A DNA stretch of 64,000 nt from UBA10646 sp046296295 (GTDB taxonomy: Bacteria > Bacteroidota > Bacteroidia > Chitinophagales > Chitinophagaceae). Location of the stretch: contig JBKBLG010000018.1 in assembly GCA_046296295.1 (NCBI GenBank), positions 3,803 through 67,802 on the forward strand, given 5' to 3'. Both the position numbers and the translations under genes were made by a program. The notes beneath the pieces were generated by a model. That model was not told where the DNA came from and did not search any database. It saw nothing but the letters and a program-made list of their open reading frames with translations. Positions 1 through 7,593 of the stretch are shown in pieces (position 1 is the first letter of the stretch; the number at the start of each line of letters is the position of its first letter).

Positions 1-1025
1 AATCTACCACCGCTCAAACCGGTTTATTTAGAAACCCAAATTGGGATGGTTTTGTAAGAATAGCCTTGCGGGCCAATGATAATACTCATTTAGATGAAGC
101 AGTACTACGTTTCACCAACGATGCAGTGGCAAGCAATACACAAGAAACAGATTTAGATGCTTTGAGTATTAGCGAAGCTAGTAATACTATTGCATTGGTT
201 AAGGGTAACGAGGCTTACAGTATTCAAACACGCACTGCTTTACAAGCATCAGATTCAGTGCTGCTACAAGTGAAGGCTTCAGCTACCGGCAACTACCAAT
301 TGCAATTCAGTGAGGTTGATTTTGGTGCCAACGAAGCTTGGTTACGCGATGCTTATACACAATCGCTAATCCGTATAACAGATAACAGTACTTATTACTT
401 TACAGTAAATGTTAACGAGCCTGCAACGCAAGCTGCCAATCGCTTTATGTTACTATTCCGCAGCAGTGCCACCTTACCTACGAACTTCACTGCCATTTAC
501 GCCAGAGCGAAACAAGATAACAAAGCAGCAGACGTGATATGGACAGTGGGCAGCGATAAGCAAGTAGTAAGCTATACGGTAGAACGCAGCACCGATGGTC
601 GCAACTACAAAGCAGTAGGCAGTGTAGCGAGCCAACAAAGCAACCAAGCAGTAAGCTATAGCTATACCGACAACCAAGCCATTACCACGGTAGTATACTA
701 CCGTGTTCAAGCAATAGCCGCCGATGGCAGTTATAAGTACAGTGCAGTAGCGAAGTTGAATGGCAAGGCAAGCAGCATTGAATTGAGCTTGTATCCGAAC
801 CCTGTACAGAGCCAGTTAAGTGTACAGTTAAGCCAGCCGGTGAAAGGGCAGTTAGCAGCAAGGGTGGTAGACAGCAAAGGCCAGGTAGTGTACCGGCAGA
901 GCGGTATTAACCTTGCCGGCAGCAACTTGTTGCAGTTGAGCGTAGCGCATTTACCGCAAGGTACGTACCAGCTAACACTCACGAACGGTAGCGACTTCAC
1001 GGCTACAGGTAGCTTTGTGAAATAA
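1..1025 (+). CDS. T9SS-sorted surface protein, C-terminal part only
   Basis: The frame is open from the left edge (codons in phase with base 3), so the N-terminus and signal peptide lie outside the window; the TTG at 66 is not a real start. About 340 codons are visible. A stretch around YTVERSTDGRNY looks like the beta-sandwich module that often precedes the sorting domain of Bacteroidota surface proteins. The last ~80 residues form a type A T9SS sorting domain: an LYPNPV motif, a variable core, then HLPQGTY and a final Lys. Export through the SprA translocon and anchoring or release at the cell surface are inferred from that domain. The HLPQG codons are a copy of the dispersed 16-bp element (948-963). 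The enzymatic or adhesive role of the missing part cannot be judged. Confidence 0.85.
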   Translation, partial: STTAQTGLFRNPNWDGFVRIALRANDNTHLDEAVLRFTNDAVASNTQETDLDALSISEASNTIALVKGNEAYSIQTRTALQASDSVLLQVKASATGNYQLQFSEVDFGANEAWLRDAYTQSLIRITDNSTYYFTVNVNEPATQAANRFMLLFRSSATLPTNFTAIYARAKQDNKAADVIWTVGSDKQVVSYTVERSTDGRNYKAVGSVASQQSNQAVSYSYTDNQAITTVVYYRVQAIAADGSYKYSAVAKLNGKASSIELSLYPNPVQSQLSVQLSQPVKGQLAARVVDSKGQVVYRQSGINLAGSNLLQLSVAHLPQGTYQLTLTNGSDFTATGSFVK

Positions 1026-1091
1026 TTATATGTGTATTCCGCTTGATTGTATAAAATAGAATAGGTATTTTCAAACCACTAAACACTGCTT

Positions 1092-1319
1092 ATGAAGGCG
1101 TCATACAAATTTTTAACCTGTTTGCTGATAGCAGCATGCACCAGTATTGTAGCTGTTCAAGCACAAAGTCCTGATCCGTGGGATGATGCCGATAGTGCAG
1201 ATGTACCTTTAGATGGAGGGTTATCTTTGCTGCTGGCTGCAGGTATTGGTTATGGTGCTAGCAAATATCATGATCGAAAAAAGCAAACTGTTCATAAACA
1301 AGATAATCATCAGCAATAA
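1092..1319 (+). CDS. small PID-CTERM exosortase substrate
   Basis: A 75-residue protein with an N-terminal signal peptide (hydrophobic residues ~7-24, AQA-type cleavage near residue 25), a short acidic linker, then PLDGG (residues ~39-43), a hydrophobic segment LSLLLAAGIGYG and a basic tail (KYHDRKK). This tripartite motif-helix-basic tail layout is that of the PID-CTERM protein-sorting signal of Bacteroidota. The next gene is an exosortase-family protein, so this is very probably its dedicated substrate: cleaved at the sorting motif and passed to the outer surface. The mature part would be only ~15 residues, which suggests either a tiny surface peptide or a structural/adaptor role. A strong terminator follows directly. 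The family assignment is from pattern recognition, not a search. Confidence 0.8.
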   Translation: MKASYKFLTCLLIAACTSIVAVQAQSPDPWDDADSADVPLDGGLSLLLAAGIGYGASKYHDRKKQTVHKQDNHQQ

Positions 1320-1334
1320 AATATAGATTTTAGG

Positions 1335-1366
1335 AAAGCCGCTCCGATTGCACTGAGCGGCTTTTA
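1335..1366 (+). terminator. intrinsic terminator after the PID-CTERM gene
   Basis: A perfect 10-bp stem (AAAGCCGCTC / GAGCGGCTTT) with a 10-nt loop ends in a short T run. It lies between the PID-CTERM gene and the exosortase gene, so the two may be made at different levels by partial read-through. Confidence 0.8.
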
Positions 1367-1395
1367 TGTTGTTTTTTGCACTACTATTGTTACCC

Positions 1396-1986
1396 ATGAA
1401 ACAGTTGATAGCTCAAATCAAAACTTCGTACCAAAGCATGCCGCTTGCTGCACGAAATTTTTTATTGCGAGCATTGGTATTATTTGTTGCTTGGAAGTTA
1501 TTGTATCATACTTTTTTGTTGCCTAACAGAGTGCCCGACCAACAACTAACAGCAGTGAATGCAGTGCTATCGGCCAAGTGTTTTCAATGGTTATATCCAA
1601 ACAGTACTATTCAGCTTAAAACAGGCATGAAATACGAATTGTATGCAGAAGGTATACCGCATATTTGGATCATGAAAGATGCAACACAAGTAGTAGGTGT
1701 TACTGATGGTTGTAATGGCTTTGAGGTATTTGTATTATATGTGGGTTTTTTGCTTTGTGTGCCTACCACGCCACAACGCTTATTGAAATATATCATTGTA
1801 GGCCTAACTGTAACTTTTTTTATGAATGTGCTGCGTGTAGTTGCTTTAGGGTGGCTGCACTTACATTACAAAGAGTTTTTTGATATTGCACATCATTACA
1901 TTTTTAAATTAATTGTATACGCAGTGGTATTTTGGTTTTGGACACGTTATGCCAAAACAAGTGCCTTAAAATTACCCCAGCTGTAA
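1396..1986 (+). CDS. xrtX: exosortase family protein, XrtX-like
   Basis: Polytopic membrane protein of 196 residues from the ATG at 1396. The frame can extend to an ATG at 1366, but that codon sits on the arm of the preceding terminator, so 1396 is preferred. The exosortase/archaeosortase catalytic set is visible: Cys in DGCNGFE (~106), Arg in NVLRVVAL (~147) and His in AHHYIFK (~166). These proteases/transpeptidases cleave C-terminal sorting signals in the inner membrane. The upstream PID-CTERM protein is the probable substrate and the downstream gene the usual small membrane partner. Assignment to the XrtX class rests on this neighbourhood and could equally be a related Bacteroidota exosortase (XrtF/XrtN). 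Confidence 0.8.
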   Translation: MKQLIAQIKTSYQSMPLAARNFLLRALVLFVAWKLLYHTFLLPNRVPDQQLTAVNAVLSAKCFQWLYPNSTIQLKTGMKYELYAEGIPHIWIMKDATQVVGVTDGCNGFEVFVLYVGFLLCVPTTPQRLLKYIIVGLTVTFFMNVLRVVALGWLHLHYKEFFDIAHHYIFKLIVYAVVFWFWTRYAKTSALKLPQL

Positions 1987-2385
1987 ATGACGCGTCTCGA
2001 AAAAAAAATGCTTTGGTGCATGGCTGCATTTGGGTTAGTAGCTTATGTAATTGCGATTGAACCTAACAATGCTTTTGCCATTAAAGAACAAGTGCGTCGT
2101 ATACTGAACTTTCCTGCATTGTTTATTACGGCAGTTATAGGGTTCGTAGCACTTAAGCAGCATGCAGCTAAGTGGCTACAGTATGTATGGTGGGGCATAT
2201 ACATTTTTGAAATGATAGTGCTTGCTACATACGGGGCTGCTGCTTTCTTGTATCCCGAGTGGGCAACTACAGGTTTTAGAAATTTTGTAAGTAGTCTCCG
2301 GCATTTACTTATTAGTCCTTTACCATATATGGTATTGCTCTACCTTGGCAAATTGAAAACCGAAGATTATAAAGCAGATGTTTAA
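1987..2385 (+). CDS. exosortase-associated small membrane protein
   Basis: The ATG directly follows the exosortase stop codon (no gap), so the two are almost certainly translated from one message. The 132-residue product has a short basic N-terminus followed by about four hydrophobic segments, with a conserved-looking LRHLLISPLPYMVLLYL segment near the C-terminus. Proteins of this size and topology accompany Bacteroidota exosortases (exosortase F- or X-associated membrane proteins), where they probably assist sorting. No catalytic motif is visible and the exact role is unknown. Confidence 0.7.
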   Translation: MTRLEKKMLWCMAAFGLVAYVIAIEPNNAFAIKEQVRRILNFPALFITAVIGFVALKQHAAKWLQYVWWGIYIFEMIVLATYGAAAFLYPEWATTGFRNFVSSLRHLLISPLPYMVLLYLGKLKTEDYKADV

Positions 2386-2486
2386 ATTTTCATAGCATTT
2401 ACTGTTTTCTTAAAATGAGATATTGTTTTGATGAAATCTATCAAAACTGCTTTCATATAAATAGGATTTTGCAAAATCAAATATAA

Positions 2487-5400
2487 ATGCCTATGTATAT
2501 GAGAAGTATACTCTGGATATGCTTGTTGCTTTTAAGCATTCGATTGTATAGCCAAACAACAGTGCTCAATCCTAACGGTGCTGGCGGCTTTGAACTTGGT
2601 AACACTTTTGCAGATAATGGATGGATTAACTCGGCATCATCCGAAGTCAATCGCTGGGTATTAGGTAGCAGACCCACAAATATTATTGGTAATCGTGCAG
2701 CTTATTTAAGTAACGATTTTAATGCAGCGAATCCAGCTACAACCATTACGGCTGGTACTGCTGTAACAACACACATATACACTACTATTACTTTGCCTGC
2801 TAGCGATTCTGCTATTCTTATTAGCTTTAAATGGAAGGCTAACTACACAAGTAGTGGTACAGCCTTACTCAGAGTGGCTATTGATTCTGCTATGATTAAC
2901 GTGCCAACTTCAGGAGTAACAGCCCAAGGAGCAGTTGTATATAACGCTATAACCGGAACAAACGATGTTTGGACGGTAGTTCAAGCAACAGTATCGCCAA
3001 TGTTCGCAGGCAAAACAGTACGACTTGTGTTTTCTTCTAGTACGCCGGCATCTTTCACGAACAATGCTACGATAACAGGCCCGGCGGTCGATTCAATTGG
3101 CGTAGTAACACGGGCTAACCGTTTAACATTTACTAGTACGAACACGGGAGGTAACTGGGGTACGCCAACTACTTGGACAAATAATGCATTCCCTACTGCG
3201 TATGATAATATTATAATTCCGCAAGGCAGTAGTGTTGTCTTTCAAGATAACATTCAACATTTCTGTAACGATCTTACCATTAATGGTACGCTCACTGCTG
3301 TTGTTGGTGCAAACAGTATTTTTAATGTTTTAGGTAATCTTAGTGTGAACAGTTCGGGCGCCTTCACCGTTCCTACCAATAGTGCGTATTCATACAATGT
3401 GGCTGGTAACCTAAATATTGCAGCAGGTGCAAGCATTAGTTGGCAAAGAGTTACACTCACTTTTAACGGCAATACAGCACAAGAATTCAACTTCGATAAT
3501 GCCAATCAATTTGTAGGCCAGTATATCGGAGCAGTTGTTTGTAACAACAACGCAGGCCTTACGGTAAATGCAAATACAGGTGTACTAGAGCTACTACTTA
3601 GAATTGGTGCTACCCGTGGAGTACTAACACATAACAACGTATTACGATTAAATAACACATTAGTTGTAGGTTTTAATACTGTAACCATCGCAGTGGTAGA
3701 TGGCAGTTTTGCAAGTCGTGTACCAGTTGCTGCCAATGCTTCTATTAACTTATTGTATTCTCAGGTTACTGCTACAATCCCAGTTTCTTTAATAGCAGGT
3801 AGCCGCAACGAACTACCCTTAGATAGAACTGTCACATCGCTGCAGATCGGCTCCGTGAATGTTAACCTTCAAGTGAATGATAGCTTACGCGTAAGCGGTG
3901 CAACTAACTGCTTAACCCTGTTTGGCCGCGTAGATGTTGCAGATAATGCAGCCTTAGTATTTACCAATCCTGCAGCAACCTTTAACGTAGCCAATAATGG
4001 CCTAGTAAAAGGTAATATTGTACGAGTACTCAACGGTAACAATGTTGCCAGCTATAATTTCCCAGTGGGTTGGGGGAATACACGTAGAGCCGTAACGCTT
4101 CGTAGAATTACGGCCGATAATGCACGTGTACTAATAGCTACCAAAGCTTATGCTAACGGTACCAATGGTTCAGGTATAGCAGCTTTAGCTAATCAATTCG
4201 TATGGGAAGTACGTACACTTAGTGGAACACTTACCAGCGTAGATTCTATAGCATTTGAGTACGATGTTGCAGCCGAAGGTTTTACAAGCAGCGATTCTTT
4301 GAACCGACGCATTGCTACGTCAGCAACTATCAATGGAACTTACAGTGTGGTGCCAGCAGGTGCAAGTACTGCAACGCCTGCATTATTAGTTACTGCCCGA
4401 GGTAATTATAACAACGATGCATTTTATGCTGTGGGCTTAACACAAGGCGGATTTTTAAAAACATGGACAGGCGGAGCGGGCACTTACAATTGGTTCGATG
4501 CTGCCAACTGGTCGGGTAATACCGTGCCAACTTGTAACGATGTAGTAACCATTTCAGAACCATTTAGAACCATTGAATTAGGCACAACACCTGTACAATG
4601 TGCCGGTCTAATTTTAGGACTCAACACGTCAATAAACATTGGCGATGCACAAACTTTAAACATTGGTTGTAACATGCCAACTGGCGGAAATGCTCTACTT
4701 GATATCATAGGTAGGGTAACAGTAGCCGATGGGGCAACCCTTGCGGTAAATGGAGGTATACTGTTACGCAATACGGGTGCTTTAATACAAACAGGCGGCA
4801 ACATTTTACTAGATCCAGTTGGTAATACCGACACACTTAAAGCCCATGTATTACAGTTGGGGGAATCTGTTACCAACTTAACAAACCAACTATTGTTACA
4901 GGGAGGCACTATCACCTTTATCGATCCTAATGGCCTCAATGCAATCAACTATCTTGGAAATACAACCATAGATGCTAGCCCAAATCATACCATTAAATTT
5001 GGTACCACTACATCAACACAACGCGATGCGTCGCTCAACGGTTATCTTATTAATCTGCAAGCAAGCGGCCTGAACGTAGCATTAAAGCTTGGTAATGTAG
5101 TGATAGATGGCGGTAACGTTCCTGGTCGTTGGTTTATTGGCGGTTCTATTTTCGCAAATGGCAACCTTACAGTAGCGCCTAACGCCGATTTAAGAACATC
5201 TAGCGTTATTGTAGTACGCAAAAACTTCACCAATCAGGGTCGTTATTTCTCACGGGCACAGCTTGCTTTTGGTGATTTTAACCCAAGCAATAATAGTATT
5301 GTAGCGAGTAGCGATAACAGCGTGTTCACCACCAATAGTAATATTTATGCTAATTATCCAAGCTTCGCACCCGATGTGCCTGGTAATGGTTATAGTGTTG

Positions 5401-6800
5401 GAGATGTACTAACTTTATTTGATGGTGGTGCATGTGCACAGCCGCCAACTTTTGTAGTTCGTAATGTTAATGCAAGTGGTGGTATATTAACACTTTCTGT
5501 AGTAGATCCTGGAAGTTGTTTATCTAACCTAACATCTCCATATTTCTTTACAGGAGGTTCAGGCACTGGCTGCCTCATCAATACAATATTGCAAACCAAT
5601 AACGGAATTGCAAAAGTGGCCGATGTTAACAGTTTAGCGGTAGCTAATAATCTTACCATCAACCAATCGTTAACAGTATTAAATACGTTACAATTGTTCA
5701 CCAACGCCGTTGTTAATACTGGTAACAACCGATTAACCTTAGGGTGGAACGATGGAACACCAATAATTGGTTCGTTAGCAGTAGGAACCAACGCACGTAT
5801 TAATGGTACTTTCCGAAGAGCATTAAGCACAAACACCTTCACAGAAAACGATACGAGAGCTTTATTCCCTATAGGTACAGCAACACAAAACCAATACGTA
5901 GCTATTAACTATGCTACTGCCCCAACTGGTTTTGGTTATATCAGTGCATCGTTTGTTGCAGCTAATCCGGGCATCAATGGTAACTTGCCTACAGAAAATA
6001 CGGTTACCATCAGCAACCTAAACACAGAGGGTTATTGGAACATTCAATCTGAAGGAACTTTAGCAGGCACTCCTAATATTCGATTGATACCAACAGGCTT
6101 TGCGAACTTAGCCGATAACATAGCTGAAAACCGTATTATACAACGTACAGATGCAAGTGCTGTATGGCAGTTTACCGGAACACATGTAACGGGTACTTCC
6201 GCCGATACCCTTCGAAGAACAGCAATTACATTGGGTGGGCAGTATGCTATCGGGCGTGTAGCAAGTACATTGCCGTTATTTGTACAGCAGTTTCATGGCG
6301 TTGCAACGCATCAAGGTAATTTATTAAGCTGGAAGGCCGCCAACGAAGTCGATATTGCCTATTACGAGTTAGAAGCGAGCACTAATACGCAACAATTCGA
6401 AAGTGTACATCAGCAGGCGGCAAAGCAAGTACAATATCAATTTTTGCATCAGCGAGTAGCTCCTATAATGTATTATCGCTTAAAGTTGGTTGGTAAGAAT
6501 GGTGAAGTTGCCTACAGTGGTATAATTCAATTGAAACAATCGAACCTTACGGTAAATATTGTAGCCACACCAACCATTACAACCGATAAGTTACAGCTAC
6601 AAATTACATCGTCTAAACCAGTATCAGGAACTTGGTATATGGTTAACATCCAAGGCACACGTTTTATGCAGCAACCATTTACCACAGTTGCAGGAACAAT
6701 GCAATGGCCTGTTAGCGTAAGTCATTTACCGCAAGGTACTTATTACATTACTTTACAAACAGCAGAAGGTAGTTATACTACAAGGTTTATCAAACAATAG
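2487..6800 (+). CDS. giant T9SS-sorted surface protein, beta-helix rich
   Basis: A 1437-residue secreted protein. It opens with a hydrophobic signal peptide ending near YSQ (residue ~23); the start could also be the ATG at 2499. Residues ~25-210 form a carbohydrate-binding-like jelly-roll region (GFELGNTFADNGW, VWTVVQATVSPMFAGKTVRLVF). After that come long Asn/Thr/Val-rich repeats of the style LTINGTLTAV, as in parallel beta-helix or G8-like surface proteins, with two GNWGTPTTW / YNWFDAANW cell-surface repeats. The last ~80 residues are a T9SS type A sorting domain ending in HLPQGTYYITL. It contains four copies of the dispersed element (3557, 4738, 6545, 6723). Probably an adhesin-like surface protein exported by the SprA system; no enzyme motif recognised. 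Confidence 0.85.
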   Translation: MPMYMRSILWICLLLLSIRLYSQTTVLNPNGAGGFELGNTFADNGWINSASSEVNRWVLGSRPTNIIGNRAAYLSNDFNAANPATTITAGTAVTTHIYTTITLPASDSAILISFKWKANYTSSGTALLRVAIDSAMINVPTSGVTAQGAVVYNAITGTNDVWTVVQATVSPMFAGKTVRLVFSSSTPASFTNNATITGPAVDSIGVVTRANRLTFTSTNTGGNWGTPTTWTNNAFPTAYDNIIIPQGSSVVFQDNIQHFCNDLTINGTLTAVVGANSIFNVLGNLSVNSSGAFTVPTNSAYSYNVAGNLNIAAGASISWQRVTLTFNGNTAQEFNFDNANQFVGQYIGAVVCNNNAGLTVNANTGVLELLLRIGATRGVLTHNNVLRLNNTLVVGFNTVTIAVVDGSFASRVPVAANASINLLYSQVTATIPVSLIAGSRNELPLDRTVTSLQIGSVNVNLQVNDSLRVSGATNCLTLFGRVDVADNAALVFTNPAATFNVANNGLVKGNIVRVLNGNNVASYNFPVGWGNTRRAVTLRRITADNARVLIATKAYANGTNGSGIAALANQFVWEVRTLSGTLTSVDSIAFEYDVAAEGFTSSDSLNRRIATSATINGTYSVVPAGASTATPALLVTARGNYNNDAFYAVGLTQGGFLKTWTGGAGTYNWFDAANWSGNTVPTCNDVVTISEPFRTIELGTTPVQCAGLILGLNTSINIGDAQTLNIGCNMPTGGNALLDIIGRVTVADGATLAVNGGILLRNTGALIQTGGNILLDPVGNTDTLKAHVLQLGESVTNLTNQLLLQGGTITFIDPNGLNAINYLGNTTIDASPNHTIKFGTTTSTQRDASLNGYLINLQASGLNVALKLGNVVIDGGNVPGRWFIGGSIFANGNLTVAPNADLRTSSVIVVRKNFTNQGRYFSRAQLAFGDFNPSNNSIVASSDNSVFTTNSNIYANYPSFAPDVPGNGYSVGDVLTLFDGGACAQPPTFVVRNVNASGGILTLSVVDPGSCLSNLTSPYFFTGGSGTGCLINTILQTNNGIAKVADVNSLAVANNLTINQSLTVLNTLQLFTNAVVNTGNNRLTLGWNDGTPIIGSLAVGTNARINGTFRRALSTNTFTENDTRALFPIGTATQNQYVAINYATAPTGFGYISASFVAANPGINGNLPTENTVTISNLNTEGYWNIQSEGTLAGTPNIRLIPTGFANLADNIAENRIIQRTDASAVWQFTGTHVTGTSADTLRRTAITLGGQYAIGRVASTLPLFVQQFHGVATHQGNLLSWKAANEVDIAYYELEASTNTQQFESVHQQAAKQVQYQFLHQRVAPIMYYRLKLVGKNGEVAYSGIIQLKQSNLTVNIVATPTITTDKLQLQITSSKPVSGTWYMVNIQGTRFMQQPFTTVAGTMQWPVSVSHLPQGTYYITLQTAEGSYTTRFIKQ

Positions 6801-6824
6801 CAACCAACATTGTTGTTCAAGTTC

Positions 6825-6850
6825 GGCCCCGCCTTTGGCGGGGCCTTTTT
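6825..6850 (+). terminator. intrinsic terminator
   Basis: GC-rich perfect 9-bp stem (GGCCCCGCC / GGCGGGGCC) with loop TTT, followed by five T residues. It ends the long surface protein gene. Confidence 0.9.
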
Positions 6851-6902
6851 GTGGCTTTGTTAATGTGTCACAGATACAAGCGTTAACTAGCTAGCATCCT
6901 CT

Positions 6903-6910
6903 TATCTTTG
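6903..6910 (+). promoter_or_regulatory. promoter -7 box for lspA
   Basis: TATCTTTG fits the Bacteroidota -7 consensus TAnnTTTG. It ends 17 nt before the GTG start of lspA. No convincing -33 element is seen. Confidence 0.55.
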
Positions 6911-6927
6911 GCGCCAAAATTCTTATT

Positions 6928-7593
6928 GTGAAGGGTAAGCACGTAGCACTGTTAATCATCGCCATTTTAGTGGCCGACCAAATACTGAAGATATATATAA
7001 AAACAAATTATTATTTGGGTGAAGAACATAATATGCTAGGTAGTTGGTTTCGCCTACATTTTGTAGAAAACAAAGGCATGGCTTGGGGTTGGGAATTTGG
7101 CGATGGCTTTGGTAAAATTGCCCTAACATTATTCAGGCTGGTAGCTGTAATAGCAGGTACTTTTTATTTAAGGCATATTATACAGAAGCAAATGCACAAA
7201 GGTTTTATTGTATGTGCATCGTTAATATATGCTGGGGCTGCCGGTAATTTAATTGATAGCATGTTCTATGGGATGATTTTCGAAAACTCAGATTACTACG
7301 TACAAAACGTAGCCAACTTCACTGCTTTTGGTAAAGGTTATGCTAGTTTTTTGCATGGTAAAGTGGTAGATATGTTGTATTTCCCGATCATACAAATCGA
7401 GAAAATGCCTGCATGGATGCCTTTTTTAGGCGGCCAGCCTTTCGAGTTTTTTAGTCCTGTTTTCAATCTTGCCGATGCTGCTATATCAACAGGGGTAATT
7501 GCCTTGTTCATATGGCAAAAAAAATGGATGCCCGATAATAAACCAGCCGCTGCAACAAGCGAACCCGCTTCTACAGAAACTGATAACAGTTAA
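6928..7593 (+). CDS. lspA: lipoprotein signal peptidase (signal peptidase II)
   Basis: An inner-membrane aspartic protease that removes signal peptides of prolipoproteins. Family marks are the N-terminal membrane segment with VADQILKIYIK, the VENKGMAWG motif (residues ~45-55), and the two catalytic Asp regions, GNLIDSMFYG and FNLADAAISTGV. The protein is 221 residues, longer than the ~165 of E. coli because of the loop between the Asp motifs (KGYASFLHGKVVDMLYFP) and a Ser/Thr/Glu-rich tail, both common in Bacteroidota. The start is GTG at 6928, chosen because it just precedes the first membrane segment. It converges tail to tail with murF/alr with no bases between the stop codons. Many lipoproteins in this window would be its substrates. 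Confidence 0.93.
   Translation: MKGKHVALLIIAILVADQILKIYIKTNYYLGEEHNMLGSWFRLHFVENKGMAWGWEFGDGFGKIALTLFRLVAVIAGTFYLRHIIQKQMHKGFIVCASLIYAGAAGNLIDSMFYGMIFENSDYYVQNVANFTAFGKGYASFLHGKVVDMLYFPIIQIEKMPAWMPFLGGQPFEFFSPVFNLADAAISTGVIALFIWQKKWMPDNKPAAATSEPASTETDNS

Noticed and set aside
1366..1395. Upstream ATG for the exosortase
   Set aside because: It lies on the arm of the preceding terminator and adds ten hydrophobic residues before a better start.
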